From: CAYMZZ01 sp044463125
Lineage (GTDB): Bacteria > Bacteroidota > Bacteroidia > Chitinophagales > Chitinophagaceae
DNA length: 64,000 nucleotides
NCBI GenBank assembly: GCA_044463125.1
Contig: JBIQMS010000003.1
Span: forward strand, 124,001 to 188,000
Reading direction: 5' to 3'
Shown in pieces: positions 8,644 through 18,256 of this stretch. The position numbers were made by a program, and so were the translations under genes. Position 1 is the stretch's first letter. Each line of letters begins with the position of its first letter. Below the pieces are notes generated by a model, which made no database searches, had not been told where the DNA came from, and was given only the letters and a program-made list of their open reading frames with translations.

Positions 8644-9113
8644 TACTTCCCTCCTGGGTATTCCAACCCATTCACATACTCCAGCGAGCCCAGTCTAAAT
8701 TTGAGTGGAATGCCGGTTGCCTGCTCAAATCGATATTCATTCTTGCAGAAAAAAGAAAAATTACGAACAACAAAATCAGGAGAGAATCCCAAATGGATGG
8801 ATGGTAGATTTGATGGGGCATTTATTCGTTCGAGAGTACCCAGATAAAACGCTTTCTGTGGCTGGAAATACGGAGTCCCTTCTATTCGCGTTGGCAAGTT
8901 TAAAGGGGAAGGGCTCAATATTTTTTTTACCATTTTTTTATGTAAGAAATACGGAACAGCGTTTTCGGAGAAGCGGCTGGCTAGAGGGAGAAGTGAAAGC
9001 TTTGATTCTGAGGAAGTTTTGATGAAATTTGGAACAAACGAAGCCTGCCCGGAAATTTTCCCGCTTGCGGCAATCAGCCACACAACAAGAAGGCAAAAAA
9101 TGCGTTGGGCCAT
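8643..9113 (-). CDS. Small secreted protein of unknown function
   Basis: 156 residues from the ATG at 9113, chosen because it begins a signal peptide (MAQRIFCLLVVWLIAASGKI). An upstream ATG at 9203 would put 30 polar residues before it. The mature part is basic and rich in Pro, Phe and Tyr (HKKMVKKILSPSPLNLP, TRIEGTPYFQPQKAFYLG) and ends LGSLEYVNGLEYPGGK. I recognise no domain. It is divergent from rpoN with about 100 bp between starts, and its stop lies at the edge of a word array. Confidence 0.7.
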   Translation of the reverse strand: MAQRIFCLLVVWLIAASGKISGQASFVPNFIKTSSESKLSLLPLASRFSENAVPYFLHKKMVKKILSPSPLNLPTRIEGTPYFQPQKAFYLGTLERINAPSNLPSIHLGFSPDFVVRNFSFFCKNEYRFEQATGIPLKFRLGSLEYVNGLEYPGGK

Positions 9114-9212
9114 TTGTATTTTATTGTTTTGTAAATTTACGGCCTGATTTTTGATGATAGGCCGGCTTTTGTCTCGCTGAGCCACCAGTCGCCGCAAATC
9201 CACTACTAAATT

Positions 9213-10691
9213 ATGGCCTTAAGCCAGTCGCTACAACAAAAGCTATTACAAAAATTGTCGCCACAGCAGATTCAGCTGATGAAACTGCTGCAGGTGCCTA
9301 CAGCCAATTTGGAGGAACGGATAAAGGAGGAGATGGAAGAAAATCCGGCGCTGGAACTGGATGAACAACATGAGAATGGCGCTGACGAGTTGGTGGATGA
9401 ATTTAGCGGGGAAGATGAGTATGAAGAGCAGACGGGAAGTGAGGAAGATTATGATAATGTGGACGTAAGTGAATACGTGCAGGATGGCGACGATGATGTG
9501 GCGGACTACCGTACACGCGATGAGAACTATGGCGAGGAAACGGAAAGGCAATTACCATTCAAAACAGAAACCAGCTTCTACGAACTTCTCCTGAACCAGT
9601 TGGGCCTGCTCAAGCTCGACGATAAGCAAAGAAAAATTGCCGAACAAATTGTGGGTAGTATTGATGAAGATGGCTACCTGCGTCGTGATACTGCTTCCAT
9701 CGTAGATGATCTTGCCTTTCGGCAAAACCTGAATGTGACTGAGGCGGAAGTTGATGAAATGTTGCGGATTATTCAGCGATTTGATCCCTCGGGAGTGGCA
9801 GCCCGCGACCTGCAGGAATGTCTTTTGCTGCAACTCAACCGGCAAAAGGAAGAAGGTAAGCAGGTAGATACAGCCATCCTGGCAATTAGCCGCTATTTTG
9901 ATGAGTTTACCAAAAAGCATTACGAAAAAATTCAGCGTGGCCTTGGAATAGATGAGGAAGAGCTGAAAGAGGTGATGCAGCAAATTGTTCGGCTCAACCC
10001 CAAGCCCGGCGGCAATGTCGGCGGCATCAACAAGGCGGAGAGCTATGTGGTACCCGATTTCTTCATCATGAATAATGGGGGAAAATTGGAGCTGACCCTC
10101 AATAGCCGCAATGCACCCGAGCTGCGCATCAGCGAAGGCTATCGCGATATGATGAAGGACTATGAGCGTGGAGCCAAGAAAGACAAGCGCCAAAAGGAAG
10201 CCGTTCTTTTCATCAAACAAAAAATTGATGCGGCCAAGTGGTTTATTGATGCCATCAAGCAGCGACAACATACGCTGCTGGGCACCATGACGGCCATCAT
10301 GAACCACCAATACGATTTCTTCCTCACCGGCGACGAAACCAACCTGAAGCCGATGATCCTGAAAGATATTGCGGAAGTAACCGGGCTGGATATCTCCACC
10401 GTAAGTCGTGTGGCCAACAGCAAATTTGTACAGACCGAATTCGGAACTTATCGGCTCAAGTTTTTCTTCAGTGAATCGCTCAGTACCGAGAGTGGAGAAG
10501 AAGTATCGACCCGTGAAGTGAAGAAAATTCTCAGCGATCTTATTGAGGGCGAAAACAAGAAGCGGCCCCTTTCCGACGAACGCCTTACCGAGCTCTTACA
10601 GGAAAAGGGCTATAATATCGCCCGACGTACCGTAGCCAAATACCGGGAACAACTGAATATCCCCGTGGCACGTTTAAGAAAGGAGCTCTAA
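9213..10691 (+). CDS. rpoN: RNA polymerase sigma-54 factor RpoN
   Basis: 492 residues, normal for sigma-54. Region I is the Gln/Leu-rich N-terminus (LSQSLQQKLLQKLSPQQIQL), which contacts enhancer-binding ATPases. It is followed by an acidic region II (about residues 45-100, with runs of Glu and Asp), the core-binding domain, the HTH region near residues 390-420 (LKDIAEVTGLDISTVSRVAN) and the RpoN box ARRTVAKYRE near the C-terminus, which reads the -24 promoter element. It directs transcription that needs AAA+ activators; no such activator is encoded in this window. It is monocistronic. Confidence 0.97.
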   Translation: MALSQSLQQKLLQKLSPQQIQLMKLLQVPTANLEERIKEEMEENPALELDEQHENGADELVDEFSGEDEYEEQTGSEEDYDNVDVSEYVQDGDDDVADYRTRDENYGEETERQLPFKTETSFYELLLNQLGLLKLDDKQRKIAEQIVGSIDEDGYLRRDTASIVDDLAFRQNLNVTEAEVDEMLRIIQRFDPSGVAARDLQECLLLQLNRQKEEGKQVDTAILAISRYFDEFTKKHYEKIQRGLGIDEEELKEVMQQIVRLNPKPGGNVGGINKAESYVVPDFFIMNNGGKLELTLNSRNAPELRISEGYRDMMKDYERGAKKDKRQKEAVLFIKQKIDAAKWFIDAIKQRQHTLLGTMTAIMNHQYDFFLTGDETNLKPMILKDIAEVTGLDISTVSRVANSKFVQTEFGTYRLKFFFSESLSTESGEEVSTREVKKILSDLIEGENKKRPLSDERLTELLQEKGYNIARRTVAKYREQLNIPVARLRKEL

Positions 10692-10801
10692 TTTTTTCCA
10701 GTAAATAATGGTGCCCGTTAATCCACCATATGGTTTCAGGGCGAAATCGGGAAGAAGCTGCGATTAGCCAATCTACCAAAAATTATTATTCATAGTTTTT
10801 A

Positions 10802-10820
10802 TGTCAGCTTGAACCTGACA
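10802..10820. promoter_or_regulatory. Inverted repeat upstream of AbiE operon (candidate operator)
   Basis: TGTCAG, 7 nt, CTGACA form a perfect 6-bp dyad about 93 nt before the AbiEi start. A TATCTTTC box at 10868-10875 resembles a -7 element. AbiEi antitoxins of type IV systems bind inverted repeats upstream of their operon, so autoregulation here is a fair inference. Confidence 0.4.
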
Positions 10821-10912
10821 AATTAAATGTGAAAAATAATTTTAAGTAATGTATGGATTGGTTTTGTTATCTTTCGTATCATTTAAGTCAGATTTTTCCT
10901 GATACTGCTACT

Positions 10913-11734
10913 ATGAAAAATAAGTTTATTTCAACGCAATCAAACGCGCTTCTGTCCTATTTCTACGAACAGAATAGGAATTGCTTTGATTATTCTTTGG
11001 TTCACAAAGCTGTGCCAGGCGCTAAAGCAGGTGCAATAAGAGAGCTACTCAGCGCCATGACAAAGAGAGGTTTGTTGATGCGCGTGAAAGATGGTGTTTA
11101 TTATATCATTCCATATGATCAAAATGCGGAAACCTTCATGCCCAACTGGCATTTGCTTGCAGAACATTTAGTGAATGATGCCAGGCATTATATAGGTTAC
11201 TATTCCGCTTTACAGATTCACAACCTGATTACCCAACCTTCAATGAAAGAACAAATTGTAGTATCAAAACAAATACGACCATCGGAAATAAAAATTAAGG
11301 ACGTCCCATTCCAATTCATCTACCACAACGAGAAACATTTTTTTGGTTCAAAGAAAATCTGGATTGACAGCTATAATAAAGTCATGTGTTCCGATTTAGA
11401 GAAAACCTTTATTGATTGCTTATTCAAACCTGATTATGCCGGTGGAATTGTAGAAGTAGCAAGAGCAATTCACACTTCTAAAGACAAAATAAAATACGCA
11501 ACATTGCTTGATTACGCAAAGAAGTTCGGTTCGCAAGCGGTAATAAAACGTCTGGGGTATATTTTGGAAACTTTAGAGATTGATACCCCTGTTGTTGGGG
11601 AATTACAACAAATGAAGACCGCTTCATATGTAGTACTTGATACCGAATTGCCTAAGACAGGAAAGCGAAATAGCCGTTGGAGTATTCAGCAGAATCTGGA
11701 CACTGAGACCATTAAATCTGCCATTTACTCATGA
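10913..11734 (+). CDS. AbiEi-type antitoxin / transcriptional autoregulator
   Basis: 273 residues from the ATG at 10913; an earlier in-frame ATG at 10853 lies inside the promoter region. An N-terminal winged-helix (residues about 10-60, ending LMRVKDGVYYII) is followed by the AbiEi C-terminal domain (YIGYYSALQIHNLI; SDLEKTFIDCL). It is the antitoxin of a type IV toxin-antitoxin pair: it neutralises the toxin's effect without binding it and represses its own operon. Its stop overlaps the toxin start by 4 nt (11731-11734), so the two are translationally coupled. It is visibly more AT-rich than its neighbours, consistent with horizontal acquisition. Confidence 0.85.
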   Translation: MKNKFISTQSNALLSYFYEQNRNCFDYSLVHKAVPGAKAGAIRELLSAMTKRGLLMRVKDGVYYIIPYDQNAETFMPNWHLLAEHLVNDARHYIGYYSALQIHNLITQPSMKEQIVVSKQIRPSEIKIKDVPFQFIYHNEKHFFGSKKIWIDSYNKVMCSDLEKTFIDCLFKPDYAGGIVEVARAIHTSKDKIKYATLLDYAKKFGSQAVIKRLGYILETLEIDTPVVGELQQMKTASYVVLDTELPKTGKRNSRWSIQQNLDTETIKSAIYS

Positions 11735-12534
11735 TAAAACCGGGAGAAATACAACAAAAGGCAAACGCGGTTGGAGTGCGTGACCAGCAGATTGAAAAGG
11801 ATTACATCCTTTCGTGGGTACTATTTGGCATTTCAAAGCATGAGCAACTTTCAAGGGTAATAGTATTTAAGGGTGGAACAGTATTAAAGAAAGTTTATTT
11901 TGAAGACTATCGTTTTTCTGAGGATTTAGATTTTACATTACTGAATGCAGAAATATCCAACGAGCAAATTTTTTCATGGTGCAATGAAATATTCGAGTTC
12001 ATAAAAGATGAAGCCAACATCCCTCTTGGCATTATTGACAACAATGAACACGAGGACGGTGGGATTAACTTCTACATCAGCTATATCGGGCCGCTTGGTG
12101 GGCAAGGGAATAACAAAAAAGTGAAGGTTGACATTTCTCGCAGTGAACAATTGGTATTTCCACCTGTAATGAATGATGTTATTATTGGCTATTCTGATTT
12201 AGAAGAACACCAGTTATTGTGTTATCCACTAGAGGAATTGTTGGTAGAAAAAATGCGAACCGTTATGCAACGCATGCAGGCAAGAGATTTTTACGACATC
12301 TGGTATTTGTTGGAAGAGTATGAAATGGATGTCAATTTTTATGTGAGCGAGTTTGAAACGAAATGTAAGTGCAAGGATATACGGCACACAGATTTCAATA
12401 AGAAGTTGGATGAACGATTGCCGCAATATAGAGGAAGATGGAATAGTTCGCTGAGCGAACAGATTAAGAACCTGCCCGACTTTGATAAGGTGGAAAGAGA
12501 AGTACAGCGACACCTTAAGAAATTGAAGTTTTAG
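11731..12534 (+). CDS. AbiEii-type nucleotidyltransferase toxin
   Basis: 267 residues. The N-terminal nucleotidyltransferase motif is intact: FKGGTVLKK near residue 48, then RFSEDLDFTLL with the metal-binding aspartates. The typical C-terminal motif RDFYDIWYLLEEY is near 187. AbiEii/MenT-type enzymes transfer nucleotides to tRNA or other targets and arrest growth during phage infection. The overlap with the AbiEi gene marks a complete type IV system. A stand-alone DUF1814 nucleotidyltransferase is the same family under another name. Confidence 0.87.
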   Translation: MIKPGEIQQKANAVGVRDQQIEKDYILSWVLFGISKHEQLSRVIVFKGGTVLKKVYFEDYRFSEDLDFTLLNAEISNEQIFSWCNEIFEFIKDEANIPLGIIDNNEHEDGGINFYISYIGPLGGQGNNKKVKVDISRSEQLVFPPVMNDVIIGYSDLEEHQLLCYPLEELLVEKMRTVMQRMQARDFYDIWYLLEEYEMDVNFYVSEFETKCKCKDIRHTDFNKKLDERLPQYRGRWNSSLSEQIKNLPDFDKVEREVQRHLKKLKF

Positions 12535-12571
12535 AAATAAGCTGTCAATAAAAAGGACTAATCGTAATCAT

Positions 12572-13342
12572 TTACACTTGAATCTCCGGCAAAGCCTCCC
12601 AGGCGAATTTTTCGTTTTTCATTTTGCCATCCGGTCTTTCCTTGCTGGCGCGGATGCTGAATACGGGCCAGTAATCCAGTTCGGCTGAAGGGATTTCATA
12701 GTCTAATAATCGACGAAGACCTCCATCATTGAGGTCGGGGTTCAGCCATTCTTTTTCCATCTGCTGGGGCAGTAGCAGGGGCATTCGGTAAGCGTTGTCG
12801 CCACTGTTATGTATTTGCCTGAGCAATGGATTGGCTGCACGGGTCACAAGGGCAAACATGCCTCTCACTTCGCCGGTTTCCGGGTCGGAGGGAATGTTGG
12901 GATTATAATAATAAAGAGCGGGCAGGCAGAACAGTGTCCGGTCTTTCTGCCGTATATGATAGGGCACTTTATTCTTCCAGCCTGCTATTTCGCGGTGTTC
13001 ATAGAAACCCGTAACAGGTACCAGGCAGCGCTGCCGCCTTATTCGATGCCAAAAGGATTTGGAATCGTCCAGTATCTTTTCACTGCGGGCATTCACCATA
13101 TTTTTCCGGTACTGCTTTATTTTCTCCGGGGTATTCATGTAGTCGGCGATAATGCCCCATTCAAATAAACGCCGCGAATAACCTTTTTCATCCTGCACAA
13201 TCACGGGGTATCTTTTGTGACCCAGGGCCATGATATGTGCAGCCAAAGCATCGTCCCATTCTATTTCTCCTTCATGTACGATGCCGGGGAAATAATTATC
13301 AATCAGATCCAGCGCGGAATAAAGAGCAATATCGAGACACAT
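12572..13342 (-). CDS. SRAP (YedK/HMCES-type) abasic-site DNA-protein crosslinking protein
   Basis: 256 residues beginning Met-Cys, the signature of the family: after Met removal Cys2 forms a thiazolidine link with abasic sites in single-stranded DNA. Other conserved parts are VPVTGFYEHRE (GFYEW-like motif with the active-site Glu) and IHNSGDNAYRMPLLLP (catalytic His followed by RMP). Residues LDIALYS replace the more usual GR-rich start after MC. It shields stalled forks at abasic sites. It lies on the same strand and just downstream of two translesion-type polymerases, an arrangement that fits a shared DNA-damage function. Confidence 0.9.
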   Translation of the reverse strand: MCLDIALYSALDLIDNYFPGIVHEGEIEWDDALAAHIMALGHKRYPVIVQDEKGYSRRLFEWGIIADYMNTPEKIKQYRKNMVNARSEKILDDSKSFWHRIRRQRCLVPVTGFYEHREIAGWKNKVPYHIRQKDRTLFCLPALYYYNPNIPSDPETGEVRGMFALVTRAANPLLRQIHNSGDNAYRMPLLLPQQMEKEWLNPDLNDGGLRRLLDYEIPSAELDYWPVFSIRASKERPDGKMKNEKFAWEALPEIQV

Positions 13343-13390
13343 GGTTGAGTGGTTTTTTGGGAAGGGAAGTTGGAAACGAAAGTAAGCAAA

Positions 13391-13648
13391 ATCGTGAGGC
13401 GTGAGGCGTGAATCGTGAGGCGTGAATCGTGAGGCGTGAGGCTCAGCCGAAGGCGGACCAGCCCCGAAGGGGCGACATTTACAAGCCCGTCCGCCGCGGC
13501 GGGCGGGCCGAAGGGTGACATATTAAACGAGGTATGTGAGAAATGTACGACGTATATCGCCCGCCACGGCGGGCTACCTATAACTACCTATAACCTGCTC
13601 CTATGGAGCGGACTCACGTCTCACGATTCACGCCTCACGTCTCACGCC
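13391..13648. repeat. Mirrored TCACG-family word array with embedded GC palindromes
   Basis: GTGAGGC/GTGAATC words at 13391-13440 are mirrored by TCACGTC/GATTCACG/GCCTCACG words at 13611-13648. The 170-bp centre holds several GC-rich palindromes (CCGCCGCGGCGG near 13490-13502, CGCCCGCCACGGCGGGC near 13560-13576) and a run GCCGAAGGC. The right arm supplies the last codons and the stop of dinB. Confidence 0.75.
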
Positions 13649-14789
13649 CCCCTCCCCGCAACAACAGTTTTTCCCCAAACCTGTTCTTAATGCTATCAAT
13701 GGCCTGGTAGAGGCGGATCTGTTCCTGCGTGTCTTCAAAAAGAGTGATCTGATGGCTGCCGGTAATCAGGTCGGTGAGGCGAACGCCTATCAACCTTACC
13801 AGCAGGCGGCGGTCGTATAGTTTATCCAGTAATTCTCTTGCTGTTTGCAGCAATAGATGATCCGCATTGGTATAGGCTATCTGCTTTTGCTTGCTGGCCG
13901 TATCGAAATTGGCGTATTTTATTTTTACCGTAATACATCCGGTGAGTTTCTGCTGCTTTCGCAATTCGAAAGCGATTTCTTCCGTCATCCGGCTCAACCG
14001 TGCATGCAGGGCGGTGATATTGGTGGTATCGCTGTCAAAAGTCTGTTCGGTAGAGATGGATTTCTGCTCACGGTAGGGAATCACCGGGGTCTCATCAATG
14101 CCATTGGCTTTTCGCCAGAGTGCGGTGCCGGATTTTCCAAACAGGCTTTCCAGCATCTCTACAGGGATATGGGCCAGATAGCTGATGGTTTCCACACCGC
14201 GTTGCATCAACAGTCGCGCGGTTTCCTGGCCAATGCCCGGCATTTTCTGTATGGTCAGAGGAGCCAGGAAATTTTTTTCCTCTCCAAAGGGTATTTCCAA
14301 CTGGCCATTGGGTTTGCCCTCGCTGGTGGCCACTTTGCTCACCAGTTTATTGCTGGCCATGCCAAAGGATAAGGGTAATCCGCTTTCGCGAATAATCTTC
14401 TGTTTCAGCTCCCGCATAAAGCGGGTACAACCAAAAAACTTGTCCATACCGGTGAGGTCCACATAAAACTCATCAATAGATGCTTTTTCAAACAGAGGAA
14501 CATTGTCGTGTACAATATCCGTTACCAGTCTTGAATGCCGGGAATAGTTTTCATAATCGCCTCTTATCACAATTGCTTCCGGGCAAAGGCGCCTCGCCAT
14601 CTTCATGGGCATACCGCTGTGCACCTGAAATTTGCGGGTTTCGTAGCTACAGGCCATCACCACCCCACGTTCACCTCCACCCACTATCAGGGGTTTATCG
14701 CGAAGGGCGCTATGATGCAGCCGCTCCACGGATACAAAAAAGCTATCCATATCGAGGTGGGCAATATGTCGCTTAGGGTCCAGTATCAT
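13635..14789 (-). CDS. dinB: Y-family DNA polymerase IV
   Basis: 384 residues. The palm motifs are intact: HLDMDSFFVSVERL with the first catalytic Asp, and SIDEFYVDLTGMD with the catalytic Asp-Glu. A helix-hairpin-helix stretch (IQKMPGIGQETARLLMQRGV) and a little-finger domain follow. It copies damaged templates with low fidelity. The start ATG overlaps the stop of the dnaE gene (14786-14789), so the two polymerases are coupled, like ImuB with DnaE2 in other bacteria; here the Y-family enzyme looks catalytically competent. The last residues (GGGRET) come from a word array. Confidence 0.94.
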   Translation of the reverse strand: MILDPKRHIAHLDMDSFFVSVERLHHSALRDKPLIVGGGERGVVMACSYETRKFQVHSGMPMKMARRLCPEAIVIRGDYENYSRHSRLVTDIVHDNVPLFEKASIDEFYVDLTGMDKFFGCTRFMRELKQKIIRESGLPLSFGMASNKLVSKVATSEGKPNGQLEIPFGEEKNFLAPLTIQKMPGIGQETARLLMQRGVETISYLAHIPVEMLESLFGKSGTALWRKANGIDETPVIPYREQKSISTEQTFDSDTTNITALHARLSRMTEEIAFELRKQQKLTGCITVKIKYANFDTASKQKQIAYTNADHLLLQTARELLDKLYDRRLLVRLIGVRLTDLITGSHQITLFEDTQEQIRLYQAIDSIKNRFGEKLLLRGGGRET

Positions 14790-17788
14790 AATGGTACACT
14801 GCTGCGCCGGTTTTTGATACCGGCTTTTTCGATATGCTTTACTTCGATGCTGTATACACCAAACTCTTCCACCACTTTTCCGCTGATTTGGTAAAAGCCG
14901 GCCTGTGGTTGCATTAGCTTATGCGCTTCGGGAAAATGCACTGTATCGATCCAGTTGAGTTCCGAATCGATGAAAGTGCCAAAGCTCATTACATCGCCCC
15001 TCACGGTTCGCACGGGCTTTTGGGTGATATGATAGGCCAGCACGGTTACGTTTTTTCCTTTATGCGCCGGCAGCTCTTTCGCCGGCACATAACGATGGGG
15101 ATCATCTTCCACCAGCACAAAGGGATTGGCAACCGGAAAGCCTAATAGTTCTACCTGGTCATACACATCATCGAGCGGGTATTCGGGTAGTTGCGGGAGC
15201 GTAAAATTTTTTCCGGTGGTATGGAAAAGGGTATTGCTGCCAGCAACAGGCTTCGCGGCATTTTTCAGGAGCAGATCACCCTCCCATAGCAGTTGCTTTT
15301 TGGTTTTTCCCGTAAAGCGCAGCGCTCCACTGCGGATCAGCAGGTTGAGCTGCGTGGAGCTAACCCCGGTCCGGTTGATCAGGTCCTCGAGATCGGTATA
15401 TAAGCCCTGCTGTTGACGGCTTTCCACAATAAGAAGCGCCAGCTCTTCCTCCAGCCCTTTTATCTGGATAAAACCGATGTATGCATCAATACCTGTAATG
15501 TTGGTGAGATACTGGCTATGGTTTACACAGGGCGGATGCACCCTGGCGCCGGTGCGCATGAGCTCATAGTAATAGAGCTCCCGGTTGCGATGACTGTAGA
15601 AGCCGCCAAAATTGTTGATCACCGCCACCATAAACTCCATGGGATAGTAGGCTTTCAGAAAAAGACTTTGATAGCTTTCCACAGCAAAAGAGGCGGAATG
15701 GGCTTTACAGAAACTGAATTCCGCGAAGCTTTCTATCTGTCGCCACACTTCTTCGGCGGCGCTATCCGGATAGCCAAAGCCATGGCAGTTGGCAAAAAAC
15801 TTTTGTTTCAACTGCGGCATATTGCTTTTGGATCGGTATTTAAAACTGGTGGCCCTGCGCAGCATATCCGCTTCGGCCATATCGAGACCCGCCCAGTGGT
15901 GTGCTACCTTAATCACGTCTTCCTGGTACACCATTACCCCATAGGTTTCGCGCAGCAAGGGCTCCAGCCCTTCGTGCGGGTATTGGATACGCGCGGGATC
16001 GTGAAAGCGGCGGATATATTCCGACATCATACCACTGCGGCCCACACCTGGCCGAATGATGGAGCTGGCAGCTACCAAAGTGAGATAATCCTCGCAATGC
16101 AGTTTTTTCAACACATGCCGCATAGCCGGCGATTCAATATAAAAACAACCGATGGTATTGGCATCGCGGATATGCGCACGCACTTTTTCATCTTTTTTGA
16201 AACGGGCCACATCGTGGATATTGATGTCTGTTTTTTTGTTTTCCCGGATCAGCCGCAGGCTGTCGCGGATATGGCCCAGGCCACGCTGGCTGAGAATATC
16301 CAGCTTGTAAAGCCCAATGTCGTCGGCAACAAACATATCGATCTGTGTGGTAGGAAAGCCCTTGGGAGGCATGTGCACGGCGGTATAGTCGGTTATGGGC
16401 TTTTCGCTAATGAGCATACCACCTGGATGAATGCTGAGATGGTCGGGAAAATCCTGCATCAACCGGCCATATTGCAGAATGGCTTTGCGAATGGGGTCTT
16501 CGCTGTTGCGTTTCTCAAAGTTGGCGCCCCTTGATTCACCGTTATAATGCCCGCGTTCGGCCAGGCCATCGATTTCCGATTTGGGCAAACCAAAAACCTT
16601 ACCCAGTTCCCGCACAATGGCATTGTACTGAAATGTAGCATACATACCAAGCAGGGCCACCTGCTCGCGGCCATAGCGCTTGAAAACATAATCAATCACA
16701 TCGTCGCGGTCGGTCCAACTGAAGTCGATATCAAAATCGGGCGGACTGGTACGATGCGGGTTTAGAAACCGCTCGAAGTACAGGTCCAGCTCAATCGGAT
16801 CCACATCAGTGATCTGCAGGCAATATGCAACCAGGGAGTTAGCACCACTGCCCCGGCCCACATGATAATATCCCTTGTTTTGTGCGTAGCGGATAATATC
16901 CCATGTAATAAGAAAGTAGGCATTGAATCCAAGTTGGTGTATGATGTCAAGTTCTTTTTCCAATCGGGTGAGCGCCTGCCGGTAGCGGCTGCCATAGCGC
17001 ATCATTAATCCGTCGCGCGCCAGCTTGCCCAGCAGTATGCGATCATCTTCCATGGAAGCGCTATAGGTTTTTTTGTTCTTGTCTTTTCCAAAATCCATCT
17101 CAATATGGCAGGCATCCATAAGGCGATAAGTGTTGGTAACAACAAAGGGGTATTGCTGAAATGCCTGTAAGAGTTCAGAAGGGGAACGAAAATATTCCAG
17201 CGGAGAGCAACAATTGTCGGCCGGCAGCTTCGACAACAAACTATTTTCATCAATCGCGCGCAGCAGGCGGTGCAGGTTATGATAACCTTTGTTTTGCACC
17301 GTTACGGGTTGGCGGATCACAAATTTTTCCTGCCAGCGGCTTTCCAATCCGAATAAGCGTGTGGTTTCGGTAGGAAGCAGGCCGATGAATTCGTTGGGAA
17401 ATAAATCTTCCGGCTTTTTACCCTGCCAGGGATAAATCACAAAACCATCCCAACTGTTGTCGAAAAAAATATGGTCTTCCGCTCGGAGCGGGAAATCGGT
17501 ATGGCTGAGCAGGTGTTTGGAAAGAAAGCGGTTGATCCAGGCAAAGCCCTGGTTATTGCAGGCCAGGAGCAGATAGAGCAGGCGATTGCCGTTGCGAATC
17601 TCCGCGCCAAGTATGGGCTTTATCTTTTCGCGACGGCAATACTGAACAAAATCCCAGGCATCGCAGGTATTGTTGATATTGGTGAGCGCCAGCGAAGTAA
17701 TCCCATGGTTTACAGCAGCTTTAACCAACTCCTCGGTCCCAAAAGTGCCATAGCGAAAGCTATAATTTGTTTTACAATTGATGTACAT
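14786..17788 (-). CDS. dnaE: DnaE-type (C-family) DNA polymerase, probably the error-prone paralogue
   Basis: 1000 residues, shorter than a replicative DnaE (about 1150-1500 in Bacteroidota). The N-terminal PHP domain begins INCKTNYSFRYGTF, and the metal-binding HxH seen in active PHP domains is missing. The polymerase aspartates are present in PPDFDIDFSWTDRDD near residue 355 and KLDILSQRGLG near 497. The C-terminal OB-fold region is short and a beta-clamp motif is not obvious. Coupling to dinB and closeness to an SRAP gene support a DnaE2-like mutagenic repair role. A dedicated replicative role is unlikely given size and context. Confidence 0.87.
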   Translation of the reverse strand: MYINCKTNYSFRYGTFGTEELVKAAVNHGITSLALTNINNTCDAWDFVQYCRREKIKPILGAEIRNGNRLLYLLLACNNQGFAWINRFLSKHLLSHTDFPLRAEDHIFFDNSWDGFVIYPWQGKKPEDLFPNEFIGLLPTETTRLFGLESRWQEKFVIRQPVTVQNKGYHNLHRLLRAIDENSLLSKLPADNCCSPLEYFRSPSELLQAFQQYPFVVTNTYRLMDACHIEMDFGKDKNKKTYSASMEDDRILLGKLARDGLMMRYGSRYRQALTRLEKELDIIHQLGFNAYFLITWDIIRYAQNKGYYHVGRGSGANSLVAYCLQITDVDPIELDLYFERFLNPHRTSPPDFDIDFSWTDRDDVIDYVFKRYGREQVALLGMYATFQYNAIVRELGKVFGLPKSEIDGLAERGHYNGESRGANFEKRNSEDPIRKAILQYGRLMQDFPDHLSIHPGGMLISEKPITDYTAVHMPPKGFPTTQIDMFVADDIGLYKLDILSQRGLGHIRDSLRLIRENKKTDINIHDVARFKKDEKVRAHIRDANTIGCFYIESPAMRHVLKKLHCEDYLTLVAASSIIRPGVGRSGMMSEYIRRFHDPARIQYPHEGLEPLLRETYGVMVYQEDVIKVAHHWAGLDMAEADMLRRATSFKYRSKSNMPQLKQKFFANCHGFGYPDSAAEEVWRQIESFAEFSFCKAHSASFAVESYQSLFLKAYYPMEFMVAVINNFGGFYSHRNRELYYYELMRTGARVHPPCVNHSQYLTNITGIDAYIGFIQIKGLEEELALLIVESRQQQGLYTDLEDLINRTGVSSTQLNLLIRSGALRFTGKTKKQLLWEGDLLLKNAAKPVAGSNTLFHTTGKNFTLPQLPEYPLDDVYDQVELLGFPVANPFVLVEDDPHRYVPAKELPAHKGKNVTVLAYHITQKPVRTVRGDVMSFGTFIDSELNWIDTVHFPEAHKLMQPQAGFYQISGKVVEEFGVYSIEVKHIEKAGIKNRRSSVPL

Positions 17789-17813
17789 ATGCCCCGGTTG
17801 AGAAGGAGCAAAT

Positions 17814-17830
17814 TACTATAAATTTTAGTA
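17814..17830. promoter_or_regulatory. TACTA-n7-TAGTA dyad upstream of dnaE-dinB
   Basis: A perfect 5-bp inverted repeat with a 7-nt AT-rich centre lies 26 nt before the dnaE start, where a repressor of the damage operon would bind. No LexA gene is in the window. This is a candidate SOS-type operator only. Confidence 0.3.
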
Positions 17831-17854
17831 TTATCCTGCTAAATAAATTAGTTT

Positions 17855-18181
17855 TAAGTAATAAGTTTTAAGTTGTAAGTGGGGAGTAGAAAGTAGTGAG
17901 TAGGGAGTAGAAAGTAGGAATTTAAGGAATAGTATCTGCGAAAATCTGCGTATAAAATCTGCGCAAATCTGCGGGAAATCGCTCCTGCACTTTGAAGATG
18001 CTGTGGATCCGGAAGCATTTCCCGCAGATTTGCGCAGATTTGTTCCGCAGATAAACGCAGATATAGGATGCGCAGATTTGTTCCGCAGATCAACGCAGAT
18101 ATATTATGCCGGCAAAAGTGTCAACTTAATTTAAGACGCAACACCAACTTACAACTTACTACTTACAACTTTCTACTAACT
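17855..18181. repeat. Concentric word array (AAGTAG outer, GCAGATT inner)
   Basis: AAGTTGTAAGT and AGTAGAAAGTAG words at 17855-17925 are mirrored by ACTTACAACTT and ACTACTTAC words at 18143-18181. Inside them, ATCTGCG words from 17934 are mirrored by CGCAGAT words to 18101 around a GGGAAATCGCTCCTGCAC...GGAAGCATTTCCC core. The whole 468-bp gap between dnaE and the next gene is occupied by this structure; no gene is seen in it. Confidence 0.8.
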
Positions 18182-18256
18182 AAGTGTTTCCCTTATTGAT
18201 TTCCCGGGTTTTTTCCCCGAGCTTGCCAGCGTTTTCTAAAAAATAAATCCGAACCT

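Noticed and set aside
13391..13648. CRISPR-like array
   Set aside because: The repeats are 6-8 bp with 1-3 bp slots, not 25-40 bp repeats with unique spacers, and no cas genes are present.
15413..16534. A 373-codon open frame on the plus strand
   Set aside because: It lies wholly antisense to the dnaE gene, whose motifs are unambiguous; its translation lacks any domain and reflects codon bias of the opposite strand.
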